Shown here: in pieces, positions 51,942 to 62,512 of the stretch | How the letters are laid out: the number at the start of each line of letters is the position of its first letter | How positions within the stretch are numbered: position 1 is the stretch's first letter | Source of the DNA: Fistulifera solaris | Taxonomy: Eukaryota; Bacillariophyta; Bacillariophyceae; Naviculales; Stauroneidaceae | Direction: 5' to 3' | NCBI GenBank assembly: GCA_030295235.1 | Contig: AP026162.1 | Coordinates: forward strand, 2,356,001 to 2,420,000 | Length of the DNA stretch: 64,000 bases | Notes under the pieces: model-generated | The model's input: only the letters and a program-made list of their open reading frames with translations | What the model was told of the DNA's origin: nothing | Database searches by the model: none | Translations under genes and position numbers: made by a program

Positions 51942-52463
51942 TCTGTATTGTATTTTGGGTCAAAACGAGCCCATAGGTATTCCTACTTCCTATCCCGTCT
52001 CCTTACAAATACAATGTTGTTATGTAGAACGATGGATCCATACAGAGACGTGATATTCTTTGGATATACTTTCTAATGAGATTATACCTGTATTATTTTA
52101 TTGTTTTGTTTTTACTTTTGTAATGCAACGGCGATCGAGGTATCGTACTCCCGGGACTGAACTATCGAATCGCGAGCTGCCTACGCTTCATTCTGTAGCT
52201 CTGGTACGCATACGTGGGATGATTCCTTCCAAACGCTGGCAACGAACTTCCACAAAATTATTACTCGAGTATCCACAAGAAGGACATTGACGCATGGCAA
52301 AGATTATGGAGATATGATGATTCGAAAAGCGCTTTTTAAACAGAAGGGAAAGCAGAGTGTCTCCTTTGGATTTTTCTGTTTAAACCTTATTGGGGTCCCG
52401 TAACCCCTACACATTACTCAGCAGTGAACTTCGATGAACTTTTTGTAACGAAACACAATGAGC
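51942..52463. other. Intergenic region upstream of the CRAL-TRIO gene
   Basis: About 520 bp holding the promoter of the CRAL-TRIO gene, up to the transposon boundary. The last 8 bp (52456-52463, CAATGAGC) are the transposon target duplication. No gene seen. Confidence 0.5.
52456..52463 (+). repeat. Target-site duplication, left copy
   Basis: CAATGAGC directly before the left end of the transposon; identical to 53347-53354. Confidence 0.88.
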
Positions 52464-53346
52464 TAAGGACGTATAAAAATGTAAGGACGTGGAGCGTTTC
52501 TGGAGGTTTTGACACCCTGAGCGCTGAATCCCAGTCCGTCATGACACCGTTTTTCAGTACATTTCTACAGCACGTCTTGATTTTCGTACATGCGATAATT
52601 ACCGGACCTGAGGAGGAGAAAACGCATCTTCATTACGTGAAATAACACGTGCAACCGACCATATTGTATTCGACTATTTTATATTGATTCTCAACTATCT
52701 TTGAATCTAATTTTTGTTTTAATCTACTTTAAATAATATTGGAATGTTGTGGTATGCTTGTTGTTCCAGGAATCAATGAAATAGCGGCTCATTAAGAAAA
52801 TTTGGCTGTTATTGCATGCACTCCTACCTTTATAAATGCACTTATTGAATCGTCTGGGGGTAAACTCCTGTATATTTTAATAGGAAAATGAAGTTTAAAA
52901 GCTATATTGTCAGTTTAATCAACTGCATCGCCATTTACCGGTTCCGCTGGTTGTGTGAACCTTGCCCATGGTCGGGGCTGGAGAATTGTTGAGAAGGCAC
53001 TAGTTCAATTGTAACCTTTTCGGTCGACCACAGAAGTATTTTCCGACCGGACCTCTCAATTGTCCTCAACTAGTGACTATAGAAGCTTTGTAGATTAAAA
53101 GATAACAATAACAATACATATTTCGATCAAAAGAGATCGTTTCTGTTGTGGTCCAAATTGCGCGCTTTTTCACGTAAATGAAGGCTCGTTTTCTCCACCG
53201 GGGTCCGGAAATTATCGCATGTACGAAAAATAACATGGGCAAAAAAACGGTGTGATAACAGACTGCGATTCAGCGCTCAGGGTGACACGGATCTATCACG
53301 GAGCTTGTGCGTGCGCCCAGCGTCCTTACATTTTTATACGTCCTTA
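52464..53346. mobile_element. Non-autonomous hAT-like DNA transposon with long terminal inverted repeats
   Basis: 883-bp element with both ends visible. It is flanked by a perfect 8-bp target duplication CAATGAGC (52456-52463 and 53347-53354). The outer 26 bp of the two ends are perfect inverted copies, beginning TAAGGACGTATAAAAATGTA. Weaker inverted similarity continues to about 52660 on the left and 53150 on the right (for example CCTGAGCGCTGAAT and CGTACATGCGATAATT on both arms). The TAAGG end and 8-bp duplication fit the hAT superfamily (end consensus YARNG). There is no transposase frame, so it must be moved in trans. A second hairpin with CACTAGTTCAATTG/CAATTGTCCTCAACTAGTG-like arms lies at about 52999-53075. 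Confidence 0.88.
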
Positions 53347-53354
53347 CAATGAGC
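53347..53354 (+). repeat. Target-site duplication, right copy
   Basis: CAATGAGC directly after the right end of the transposon; identical to 52456-52463. Confidence 0.88.
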
Positions 53355-53676
53355 AACAGATCGGAAAATCATCGGAATGCGTCCTCTTGACTAGTGACTC
53401 GTGACTAACAACCACGATCCCGACTGATGTACATATGGTACCCAACCGATACATTCTCACGATCTGTAGATATTACATTTCAATAACAAGGTATCCAATG
53501 TACTAGTTACAAAACATGCTCTTCATCACCTTTAAAAAGGGCTTCGCATGGGAATCTTTTACTTTTTTCTTTTGTTCGCATCCTCTTTTTAGCTCCATTG
53601 TTCGTTATAATGGAGGGGGTGTCAATGCAAGCGAACACTTGTCAAAGCAATCCTTAGCGCAAGTCGTTTGGTTAGA
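53355..53676. other. Promoter interval of the PCMT gene
   Basis: 322 bp between the transposon and the start at 53677. No gene seen. The insertion lies close enough to influence this promoter. Confidence 0.4.
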
Positions 53677-54576
53677 ATGCCGTTCTTGTATAACAATCAC
53701 CACAAAGTCTATAGTCGCTTCTGGCTCACCCTTCTATTTTACTCCTTTCTGTTATTACTGATTTATCCGAATCATTCCGTTTTCGCACAACCTGCTTTTC
53801 AGTTTTCCAACAGCAATAACAACAACAATATGAAAGCTTGGACGTGTCACGGTCGCAATCAACGCGAATTGGTCGATCATTTGCGACAAGCTCAGATTAT
53901 ACAATCACCGGCCGTTCAACACGTGATGGAACAAATCGATCGGGCCCATTATTGTCCCACACCGGCAGCGTATCAAGATGCACCCCAACCCATCGGACAC
54001 GGACAAACGATCAGTGCACCGCATATGCACGCACATGCCTTGGAGGAATTGTATCAGGCCTTATCGAAACGACGTCAACAGACGACCGCACCCTTGAACG
54101 TTTTAGATGTCGGATGCGGATCCGGGTATTTGACGGCCTGTTTGGGGCAGTGGATGCAATCGTCGTCGTCACTCGGTCCCGGACGTGTGTTCGGTATGGA
54201 CATTCATTCCTTTTTGGTCGAACAGACGCGTCACAATCTACAAAAACACAATGGTGATTTATTGAACAACGACATTATACAACTACAAGTCGCCAACGGT
54301 TGGGAGGGATGGCCCAGTGAAGCACCGTTTGATGCCATTCATGTCGGAGCCGCGGCCGAAACCTTTCCTTGGACATTGGCGCGACAATTGCAATCCGATG
54401 GGGGTGTCATGATTGTGCCCATTGCGTCTTCGGAAGATAACAGTGTGCAACATTTGTACCGCGTGGTGCGTTGTTCGGAGACGGATGAGTCCGGGGAGGA
54501 ATTTCGCGTCACGCAATTGTTGGGAGTCCGCTACGTTCCTTTGGTGCAGCCGCCATCCCGAGAGGAGAAATCCTAA
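53677..54576 (+). CDS. pcm: Protein-L-isoaspartate O-methyltransferase (PCMT)
   Basis: Repairs damaged proteins by methylating isoaspartyl residues with S-adenosylmethionine. Start ATG at 53677 (MPFLYNNHHKVY), giving 299 residues. An N-terminal hydrophobic segment (FWLTLLFYSFLLLLIYP) ends near FAQPAF, so this form may enter the secretory or plastid route; an internal Met (MKAWTCHG) could make a cytosolic form. Family motifs: IDRAHYCP, QPIGHGQTISAPHMHAHALE, LNVLDVGCGSGYLTACL (SAM loop I) and APFDAIHVGAAAETFP. It converges with Vps36 48 bp away. No frameshift. Confidence 0.93.
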   Translation: MPFLYNNHHKVYSRFWLTLLFYSFLLLLIYPNHSVFAQPAFQFSNSNNNNNMKAWTCHGRNQRELVDHLRQAQIIQSPAVQHVMEQIDRAHYCPTPAAYQDAPQPIGHGQTISAPHMHAHALEELYQALSKRRQQTTAPLNVLDVGCGSGYLTACLGQWMQSSSSLGPGRVFGMDIHSFLVEQTRHNLQKHNGDLLNNDIIQLQVANGWEGWPSEAPFDAIHVGAAAETFPWTLARQLQSDGGVMIVPIASSEDNSVQHLYRVVRCSETDESGEEFRVTQLLGVRYVPLVQPPSREEKS

Positions 54577-54624
54577 TCCGGTGCATAACTGCTTATTCAA
54601 AATAACGATATCCTTTGCTTCTCT

Positions 54625-55835
54625 TTATGCACAAAAATAACGATTCGGATAAAACCGTAAACTTTCCAAAGTCTCATCTCGTACCCACGAACCGCTTCGT
54701 TCCACGAGTTTCAATTGTTCCATGGCCAATACGGCCGAAATGCGCCAATACCGACTCACATCCAGGGCCGTCAACGATGCCAACGCATGATCGTGCAACA
54801 ACTGCGTGAGACGTTCTTGCAAATGCACCGGATCCGCGTATTGATCGTTTTGTAAGACCACCAATCCACTCGGTAACGTCGCGACCGAAATTCCCAACTG
54901 CAACGAGTGACACTGTTCTGCGGCGGCCCGAAAATCATCCGGTGACAACAAATGCGTCGCCCGGGCCCGATTGTACAAGCAATAGACGTCGGTCAAGGTC
55001 ATGACCGGATGTTGGGCGGTCAAATGGGGACGCACAAAATCGGTCAATTCTCGCGCCAATTGCGTATCATTTGGCGTCAACGCCGACGTCATGCCCATGT
55101 GTTGCAACATGCCCACCAATTGTTGAGTTTCCTTGTCTTGCGCATTGCTGAATTCATGTTGTCGTTCCAATGTCGCGACATAGTGTTGAATGATCTGCAC
55201 CAACCCCTGCGCTTCTTTGAGCAAAAGTTCCGCATCCCCTTGAAAGGCTGTTTCGGCCAATTGTGCCGCATGTTCATGGCGTCGGGTATCCGAAGTCAGT
55301 AACGCATCCAATCCGACGCGACGCCGGGGTGCGGTTTGGATGGTATTCAGCGTTGGAGTCTCCCATCCTCGCCGTGACACGACTTTTTGATACGCAGAAA
55401 AACATTCGTCCCGTTTCTTGGCCGCCCCGAAAACAAGACACAATTCTCCCATGGCCGCCGTTTGTAAAATCAATTTGGGTGATTTTTGAAACAAACCTCC
55501 GGCGGATTCCGTGTTCAATTGCAACAATTGCGAATGATGCAAATACCGGCCTTGGCGTTGTTTCGACGCAGTTTCGGACCAAAAGACGGTCCGATGTGTC
55601 GTCAATTGCATCATTAGTTGTGGGGTGCGATCCTTCCAGGGTAAATTTGATTTGGCGACATCGACGTGATGTTTTTCGTTCAAAGGCACCAGGGGTTCGT
55701 CCGAGGCGCGCAATTCAATTTCAAGGACCAGTAAAACTTCGACTTCTTGGGATTCTTTTGCAACAATCCTGCGGGTGTTTGTTCGGCCACTACCAAACAA
55801 TCGAACGGTGAATAATGTTGTTGTGTAGTTGTCAT
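54625..55835 (-). CDS. VPS36: ESCRT-II subunit Vps36, frame broken
   Basis: About 403 residues. The correct start is the ATG at 55835 (MTTTQQHYSPFDCL), in a different frame from the rest. The TTTT run at 55756-55759 (AAAA on the coding strand) is one base short; adding it joins AGLLQ to KESQEVEVLLVLEIEL. The N-terminal GLUE (PH-like) domain would bind phosphoinositides and ubiquitin. The C-terminal EAP30 winged-helix part shows HPVMTLTDVYCLYNRARAT, LLSPDDFRAAAEQCHSLQLG and LTALDVSRYWRISAVLAMEQ. It acts with Vps22 and Vps25 to sort ubiquitinated membrane proteins at endosomes. Confidence 0.88.
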
Positions 55836-56139
55836 GTGATCAACTTTGGATGCTATGAATACGAATTAAGGAAGAAACATCAAGAGTGTAATCATGAGCA
55901 TGTTGGAAAAGTGAGTTGTCTTTCGTGTTTGTGTCGTGTTTTCTCTCGACGCAGCGACCAAGACGAGCGAGTACCGATACGGTTCAGTGACGATCCAAGG
56001 CTGCGATCTTCACTTCAATTTCGCTGACGTCATAACGCAGTGAGAAAAAGATCGAGGAGCCAAAATTTTGTTATTCTTTTGCGTTGCAATCGAACGAAAA
56101 CAATCCTATCCATAGAACGATCTTAACCATCCACACACA
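55836..56139. other. Divergent promoter region
   Basis: 304 bp between the Vps36 and dehydrogenase starts; nothing else recognised. Confidence 0.4.
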
Positions 56140-57359
56140 ATGAGATTCAAGGTATCCTTGTTACAGAAAACAAGACAGACGTTCCAGGCGGTGCAGCGTC
56201 TACAATCCACAGCTACAACTGCCGCACAACAATACACGTGGGCCGATCCGGCCCGACGGCATTACAAATTCTGGAATCGGGAAACGGATGTGACGGGACA
56301 GTATTCGTATTTGATTGGAATCAGTCCGGAATCTTTGCAAAGAGAAGCGCGCATTGTGGCGTTGGGGAGTGATGAAGCCGATGAAGCCTTGCATCAGGGT
56401 CCCTTGCCATTGGGGGCGTCTCTACTCGGTGTCGGTACTACCGTCGAAGAATTGCAGCAAAACGTCGATAAAACATCACCCAACGTCTTGTTTGTGTCAC
56501 CCAATTGTCCGCATGCGGCAACCGTCTTGCCACAAGTCTTACAAGCATTTCCCTCCATTGAATGGGTCCATTGTCGTTCGGCCGGCATTGATTTCATTGA
56601 ATCGGAAGAATTGGTGCAACTCTACACACACCGCTTGCAGTCGCCAAAACCACTGCAAATCACCAACGCCAAGGGGCAATTCAGTAGTAGTTTGGCCGAA
56701 TATGCCCTCATGGCCTGTGCGTATTTTGCCAAAAATTTACCTCTACTGTTACAAAAACAACAAGAACGATCGTGGCACAAATACAATGTCGAAGAATTGC
56801 GCCACAAAACTATGGGCATTGTTGGATACGGGGATATTGGGCGGGCCGTGGCCAAATTGGCGACGGTCTACGGGATGCGCGTGATTGCCTTGCGACGACA
56901 TCCGTTCTTGTCGCGCGATGATCCCTATTGCAATGTCGTGTACGGACGGGACCAAGAGTCCTTGCACCAATTGATGCGGGAATCGGATTATATTGTGTGT
57001 TCCGCGCCATCGACGGTGGAAACGCGGGGTATGGTCAGTGCGGAAGCCTTTCAACACATGAAACCGAATGCTGTCTTTATTAATCTAGGACGAGGCCCCG
57101 TGATTGATGAAACGGCTTTACAAAACGCCCTGCGCGAAGGAAAATTGAAAGGTGCCGCTTTGGATGTGTTTGTGGAAGAACCACTTTCGACCGACTCGCC
57201 CTGGTGGGATACTCCTCATGTTTTGATCAGTCCCCACAATATGGATCAAACGGCCACATTCATGCACGAAGCGACCGAATTCTTTTGCGCGAAAATCTGC
57301 CCCGTTTCTTGTGTGGAGAAGATTTGTTGAATCCCGTCGATCCGGTGTTGGGGTATTGA
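56140..57359 (+). CDS. D-isomer-specific 2-hydroxyacid dehydrogenase, probably mitochondrial, frame broken at the end
   Basis: About 406 residues, ATG at 56140. The N-terminus (MRFKVSLLQKTRQTFQAVQRL) is basic and amphipathic, like a mitochondrial presequence. The NAD loop is MGIVGYGDIGRAVAKLA. Substrate and catalytic region: INLGRGPVIDETAL, KGAALDVFVEEPL (Glu) and LISPHNMDQT (His). TTTT at 57283-57286 is one base short; adding it turns the apparent early end into FFLRENLPRFLCGEDLLNPV and moves the stop to 57357-57359. The family reduces 2-keto acids such as glyoxylate or hydroxypyruvate. The exact substrate is not evident. Confidence 0.9.
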
Positions 57360-57649
57360 GTGGTTGGATGTTTTATGATAGACTATAGTGGAAACGGAAA
57401 GTGTTGATTCCAAGACGCTAGCGGTTTAATCTAGCATTGCGTTTATGTAAAAAGTTTACTGTGATCATTAATTTTCTTTATAGTGCAGGAAGAAAAGCAA
57501 TGAGGCAGAGATCCAGTCGAAAGCTCCATTGAGACACAGGTCTGTTGCTTATAAAGCCGATCTGAGCCTTTTAAGGCGATTTCCAGCTTAAAGGCTAGCC
57601 GAACGGGAAACAAAATTTGAAAAATTTCATCCCGGGCCCGGCGATCGAT

Positions 57650-58554
57650 TCACAAAGCTGCGTTTTCGGCATTTTTAGATCGTGCTAATTCGTCCATGAC
57701 ATACAAAAGAGAGAGGCTATGGAGGTGATGTTTCGACTTCCACATCAAAAACGGCAGGGCAAAATTAAGACATTCCTCGTCGTGGGGTCTTTCGCATTGA
57801 TGATCCAACATGTCGATCTCCGGTAAATCATCTCGAGAAATCCACATTCGAGATCGCAGCTGGGTTCCTTCGGCGGAGTAATGCAGCTTTAAAGATTGTG
57901 GATGATGCACCAGACTGACCAACGTTACACGCAAACCAGCGGTCACATGATCTTGTGTGACATTCGTGACATGGCTCGCATTAAGATGAATTAAAACATC
58001 CGTCGAGTCGTCGTTCATTTTCCGAATCCAATCATGACCCCATCGGACGAGAAGGCCCAAGTCAGCGTCATCCGGTTCTCCGTCGATGGCAAGGTCACCG
58101 GCGGGATGGCTAGAACCGGTTGGTGAAATATAATCCGCAAGAAAGCCTTGCCATAAGAGCTCGTTATTGCAAGCAAATTGAGCAAAAAGAGATACTTCTT
58201 TCCGCCGCGAAGCCCGTCTACTAGATAGGGAATGTTCCAATGAAGATGAGGATAGTGACAATCGTTGCAGAAAACGCCCAGATTTTCATGTTGTTCTGCC
58301 TGTCGCGTCATTTCGGTAGCGAATCGACGGCATCGCTCGAACGCCAGAACTCGTTGACGCAGAGGGTACATCCATTGCTGCGGCTGCTGCAAGGCTTCTC
58401 GTTCTTCAAATTCACGTTGAAGAACATTGCATTCCGCATTTGGATCATGTAGATTGCGACACACGAGACCCACTCGCCACAGATCGTCTGTCGTCAGGAA
58501 TTTCAGGATACCAGCTTTCAATAGATGGTCGGGCAAATCCAGCAAAATCATCAT
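57650..58554 (-). CDS. F-box protein, frame broken
   Basis: About 301 residues, ATG at 58554 (a second Met follows directly). The F-box is at the N-terminus: LLDLPDHLLKAGILKFLTTDDLWRVGLVCRNLHD, split here for reading as LLDLPDHLLKAGILKF and LTTDDLWRVGLVCRNLHD. The frame shifts at the AAAAA run (plus strand 58184-58188), where one base is missing. The join gives GGKKYLFFAQFACNNELL. The remaining ~180 residues hold no recognised repeat; RDDLPEIDMLDHQCERPHDE is acidic. F-box proteins recruit substrates to SCF ubiquitin ligases; the substrate is unknown. Confidence 0.7.
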
Positions 58555-59472
58555 TGTTGTATTGCGCGGATGAGCCGCGGAAACAAGCGAAAGAGAAAGT
58601 ATCGCATACAATAACGGCTGTACGGCTCCCCCCGGTTGTAAGGCCTTTGTGAGCCTTCGTAACGTAGATAGTCAGCTGAATGATTGCTTCCGGCGCTTTT
58701 TGCGGGAAAATAGTTTGGATTTTGGATGCAATGAAAGCAATAATAAAAATTGCACGGAGGAAATTACAGAATTTTACTCTACGGTAAAATGTAGAGGTGA
58801 CGCGACTCAACCCAGTCCCTGTCCCGGAGTAGCCTCTACATACAGTACTTCGTATCTCGACTGAATCGATCCCTCTTGATCAGGAGACCCAGCATTAAGT
58901 GGAACCGCAATGTAAACAACAATAATGATCCTAGCGTTGAAGATCGAGGGAGTTGTTATTATTCATGTTTGGTTAGAGTTTATCACGCCGGGTGGCTTCG
59001 CTTGAAACAAGCTCGACGCGAAATAACCCCACGAATCGGAGTCCCGTGTTTAACACATTGATTAATAGGTTATGGCCTATGTCTAAAAAAGACTTTTACG
59101 TAGCTGCACATCCGCTGATCTTGGCGCACCTAGAGGCACACGTAGAGGAAAGGGCCGTAAGTTATCCGAAGGAGTCCCAAAGACGGAGGCGACTTTTTTC
59201 CCAGTGGACTAATTTTAATTAAAGTTGCGCGCAAATTTCAAACAAAGATATTTGTATTCAACGCGACAAGCCTAGTAATTGCTGCGGTGAACTCACTTTT
59301 CTTGGTAGAATGATTGTCGTGTTGCGTCGAAGCTAAAATACAAGCCAGTTTCGATCTAACTAATCAGCACCCCGTAAACCATATTCTGACTTACTAATCA
59401 CGTAATTACTGTATTGTATTCTTGACCTAGAGTAGTATGATAATTCCTCACTTATTTATTTTCCACAGTTGT
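58555..59472. other. Intergenic region
   Basis: 918 bp between the F-box start and the CCT-eta stop. Several short frames, none convincing. A small inverted repeat with CTCTAC/GTAGAG arms lies near 58777-58795. Confidence 0.4.
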
Positions 59473-61289
59473 TTAACCGCCACCACGTCCTTTCATGTAA
59501 CTGACACCGGGCGCCAATTTACCCGATCGTGGCCCATTGCTTTGTGCCGTTTGCATGGCCGTATTCATCATATTGCTCATGGTGGGTGCTCCACCACCGC
59601 CCATCATACCCGTCGCTTGTGCACCCGGATCTTGTGACGGTGCCGCAATGACTGTTTCATCAATGGACAAGATGACACAGGCAGCTTCGGTCGCCGCATC
59701 CAACGAGTGAATCTTGTTGTCGCTGGGTTCCCATACACCCGATTCCATCGTATCACACGTCCCACCGTTCGTCAAATCAACTCCGTACCAACTCACTGCC
59801 CCGACATTCGCATGTTGACGACGCAAATCAGCCAAGACTTCGGTCGGATCAAATCCCGCATTATCGCACAACTGTCGCGGAATGACTTCCAAGGCCTTGG
59901 CAAAGGCCAAATAAATCAATTGTCCTTTTCCCGCAATTTTCAGTGCTTCTTGTCGCAAAATGCTGGCCACGTGCATTTCCACGGCTCCACCACCGGCCAC
60001 GACCGTCTGTGACACAATGGCGCGTTTGACCACCTCCAACGCGTCATGGACACTGCGTTCCGATTCCGCAATGAATTGTTCCGTCCCACCCCGTAACACA
60101 ATTGTCGAAGTCAATTGGACGGGACATTCGGTCAATACATTGAAACGGGCGTCACCGACTTGTTTTTCCTCAAATACTCCGCACGTTCCCAACACGGCAC
60201 TCGACAATCCCTGCGTCGTGGTTTGAATGGCACCACCGGTCGCTTTTGCGACGCGTTTCAAATCGGCATCGGGCACGCGTCCGGCACAAAAGAGACCGCG
60301 ATCCAAAAATACTGCGTCGCCAAATCCCCAATGGGCAATTTGGACAAGACAATGTTGGCGCCCGTGGCGACACAATGTTCCAATTTTTCAAAAATCACGT
60401 CCCATTCGGCATCGACAATGGCTTGATAATCGGCGGGACTACTGATGCGGACTTCGGCATTTTCTTTTTCGGCCTTGAGTTCCAATTCGACATTGAGCAG
60501 CAAGAGACGCGCGGGCGCAAAGCGTTTCGTCATTTGTTCAAAGCCCGCATACGAAAACGTCTTGGCAAAGGCGACGCCGCCTTGGACCAAAAACGATTGA
60601 CGGACATCGCCGCCGGGAATTTGTTTGATGGTGATGTACTGATCCATTTCGTCCAAGGCACCGGCGTCATGTAAAGTCGTCACGGCATCGACGACCATGG
60701 GAGCGAACAAATCTTGATGATTGGCAATGAGTTTGGAATTGAGGGCCGTGGAAGCAGTTTTGAGTAACGTTTCGCGGGGATTGGATGGTTGGACGGCCAT
60801 GGCTCGGACCGTCTCGACGGCGAGACGTCCCGCTTGTTGGAGATACCGCACCAACAATTGCGGATGGACTCCTTCTTCTATCAAAGGCTTCAATTGCGAC
60901 AACAATTCGGCCGCCAACAAGACAACACTGGTGGTTCCATCCCCGACTTGGACATCTTGACTGATACTGATATCCACCAACGTCTTGGCGGCGGGATGTT
61001 GGATTTCCAACAATCGCATCAAGGTGGCGCCATCGTTGCTGATCGTAACTTTGTTTGCGTGTGCAATCAATTTATCCCGGCCGGCGGGGCCCAAGGTCGT
61101 TTTGACGGTATCTGCCACGACTTGACAGGCATTAATATTCGAAATCAGTTGGGGAATTCCCTACAGAAGAATGTGAGTCAAAAATTGGATCAAAGATGCC
61201 AGCGAAGACGCTCTGTGCGAACGCACCTGTGAAGTATCCGTTCCTTCTCGTAACAGAATAATACCGGGTCTCATTCCCATATAATTCAT
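59473..61289 (-). CDS. CCT7: Chaperonin CCT subunit eta (TCP-1 eta), frame broken
   Basis: About 583 residues. Exon 1 is 61227-61289 (MNYMGMRPGIILLREGTDTS), the intron is 61161-61226 (66 bp) and exon 2 is 59473-61160. Group II chaperonin motifs: TTLGPAGRDKLI, TISNDGATLMRLLEI, VQVGDGTTSVVLLAAELL and VVAGGGAVEMHVASILR. The subunit-specific features are WYGVDLTNGG, SGVWEPSDNKIHSLDAATEAA and a glycine-rich end. The TTTTT run (plus strand AAAAA 60305-60309) is one base short; the join reads ATQYFLDRGLFCAGRVPDAD. It is one of eight subunits of the cytosolic ring that folds actin and tubulin. Confidence 0.92.
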
Positions 61290-61623
61290 GTTGATTACTA
61301 GTAGTAGGAGAAATTATTAGAGAGGATAAAGGGAAAAGGAATGAATAAATATTCGAACAGCAACAAGAATGAAGGAAAAAAGTGTTGTTGTGTTTTTTGT
61401 TTTTGCGGAGAGCGCAAGGACCGAGGACGCTCGAAATGGCGATGGAATCTGGAATCTTTTTGTCCCAAAGAAGCGAAATTTCTATGTGTCTGTACGTGGT
61501 ACGTCGAAGAAACGTCACTTTCGCATCAACTGCACCTATAACTCATTGACTGCAACAACAAGCAACCGGCCATCACCATGGCGCCATTCTTCGAAACAAT
61601 AAGAATAATTCCTATCTACCAAA
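61290..61623. other. Divergent promoter region
   Basis: 334 bp between the CCT-eta and DUF3172 starts; nothing recognised. Confidence 0.4.
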
Positions 61624-62454
61624 ATGATTCACAAACCAACTATTTTATTACTGGTGTTAGTGCAATGGAGCGACGCGTTCTTGATGCCCCATGCTTCTAC
61701 CGCCACGACGGTTCTTTTCAATACTCGAGACGACGACGATGTTCCACCCCGCCGTCGTCGTCGGTCCCAGCGCTACGAAGAAGATTATGAGGATTATGAG
61801 GATGACTATTATAACAACAATCGACCCTACGATGACTTGGGTCTGCAAGTCCCTTCGTCGTTCGGACGCCGCACCGGCTGGCGGTTGCCGGAATCGGTCT
61901 CCAAGTCGTTGTTGGCGGGTGTCTTTGTGTTGGGCGTCGGATTGGGTGTCACCATTGATTCGCAAGTCAATACGAATCCCAAAGATCTTGCTTCAAGAGA
62001 TGCCATTGATCAAGCGGCTCCCAATCCGACCCTCTGTGCCAAATTGGGAGCGTCCGCCATGGCCTTTGATCAACGTGTCTTTGTTTCCTTCAATCCTTTT
62101 AATGTCTATGTCTCACAAGCAGATGTGAAACCTGCCTGTGTGTTGCGGGAAGCCAATGTGGTGCCCGTCTTACGGGCGAAAGGTCTGATCAATGATCAAG
62201 AAGTCCGGGCGTGCAAACAAAATATGAATACGTGGGCCTTTGTTGGAAATTTAGAAGATACACCCCAATTGAGTTGTGTGTACAAATCACAAGATGCGCA
62301 AAACGAATTCTTGTCCAATCCCAAACTGGGAATTGGAGAAGATTATTTAGACGATGATCGGGCGTTGGGCAAGAACATCAAAGGGACCATGACGGAAGGA
62401 CAAGTGGCGCGGAAACTGAACAATGCGGGGGCATTTGAATTTCCGATTCAATAA
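61624..62454 (+). CDS. Plastid-targeted DUF3172 protein
   Basis: 276 residues, single exon, ATG at 61624. Signal peptide ILLLVLVQWSDAF followed by LMPHAS: a diatom plastid presequence. An acidic/Tyr-rich stretch with a basic patch (RRRRRSQRYEEDYEDYEDDY) precedes a membrane segment SLLAGVFVLGVGLGVTI. The conserved domain (about 140-240) shows FVSFNPFNVYVSQADVKPAC, VLREANVVPVL, GLINDQEVRACKQNMNTWAF and VGNLEDTPQLSCVYKS. DUF3172 is known from cyanobacteria and plastid-bearing eukaryotes; its function is undetermined. No frameshift. Convergent with MsrB (58 bp). Confidence 0.88.
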   Translation: MIHKPTILLLVLVQWSDAFLMPHASTATTVLFNTRDDDDVPPRRRRRSQRYEEDYEDYEDDYYNNNRPYDDLGLQVPSSFGRRTGWRLPESVSKSLLAGVFVLGVGLGVTIDSQVNTNPKDLASRDAIDQAAPNPTLCAKLGASAMAFDQRVFVSFNPFNVYVSQADVKPACVLREANVVPVLRAKGLINDQEVRACKQNMNTWAFVGNLEDTPQLSCVYKSQDAQNEFLSNPKLGIGEDYLDDDRALGKNIKGTMTEGQVARKLNNAGAFEFPIQ

Positions 62455-62512
62455 TAAGAGTAGTATGAAAGAAATAAGAAGGAAGAGACAATTCTTTTAT
62501 GATTTGTGGCCT

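Noticed and set aside
52424-52645. 73-codon open frame at the left transposon end
   Set aside because: It spans the target duplication and inverted repeat; no transposase motif.
54952-55811. Long open frames antisense to Vps36
   Set aside because: Mirror frames caused by codon bias of the real gene; they break none of its conserved motifs and show no family features.
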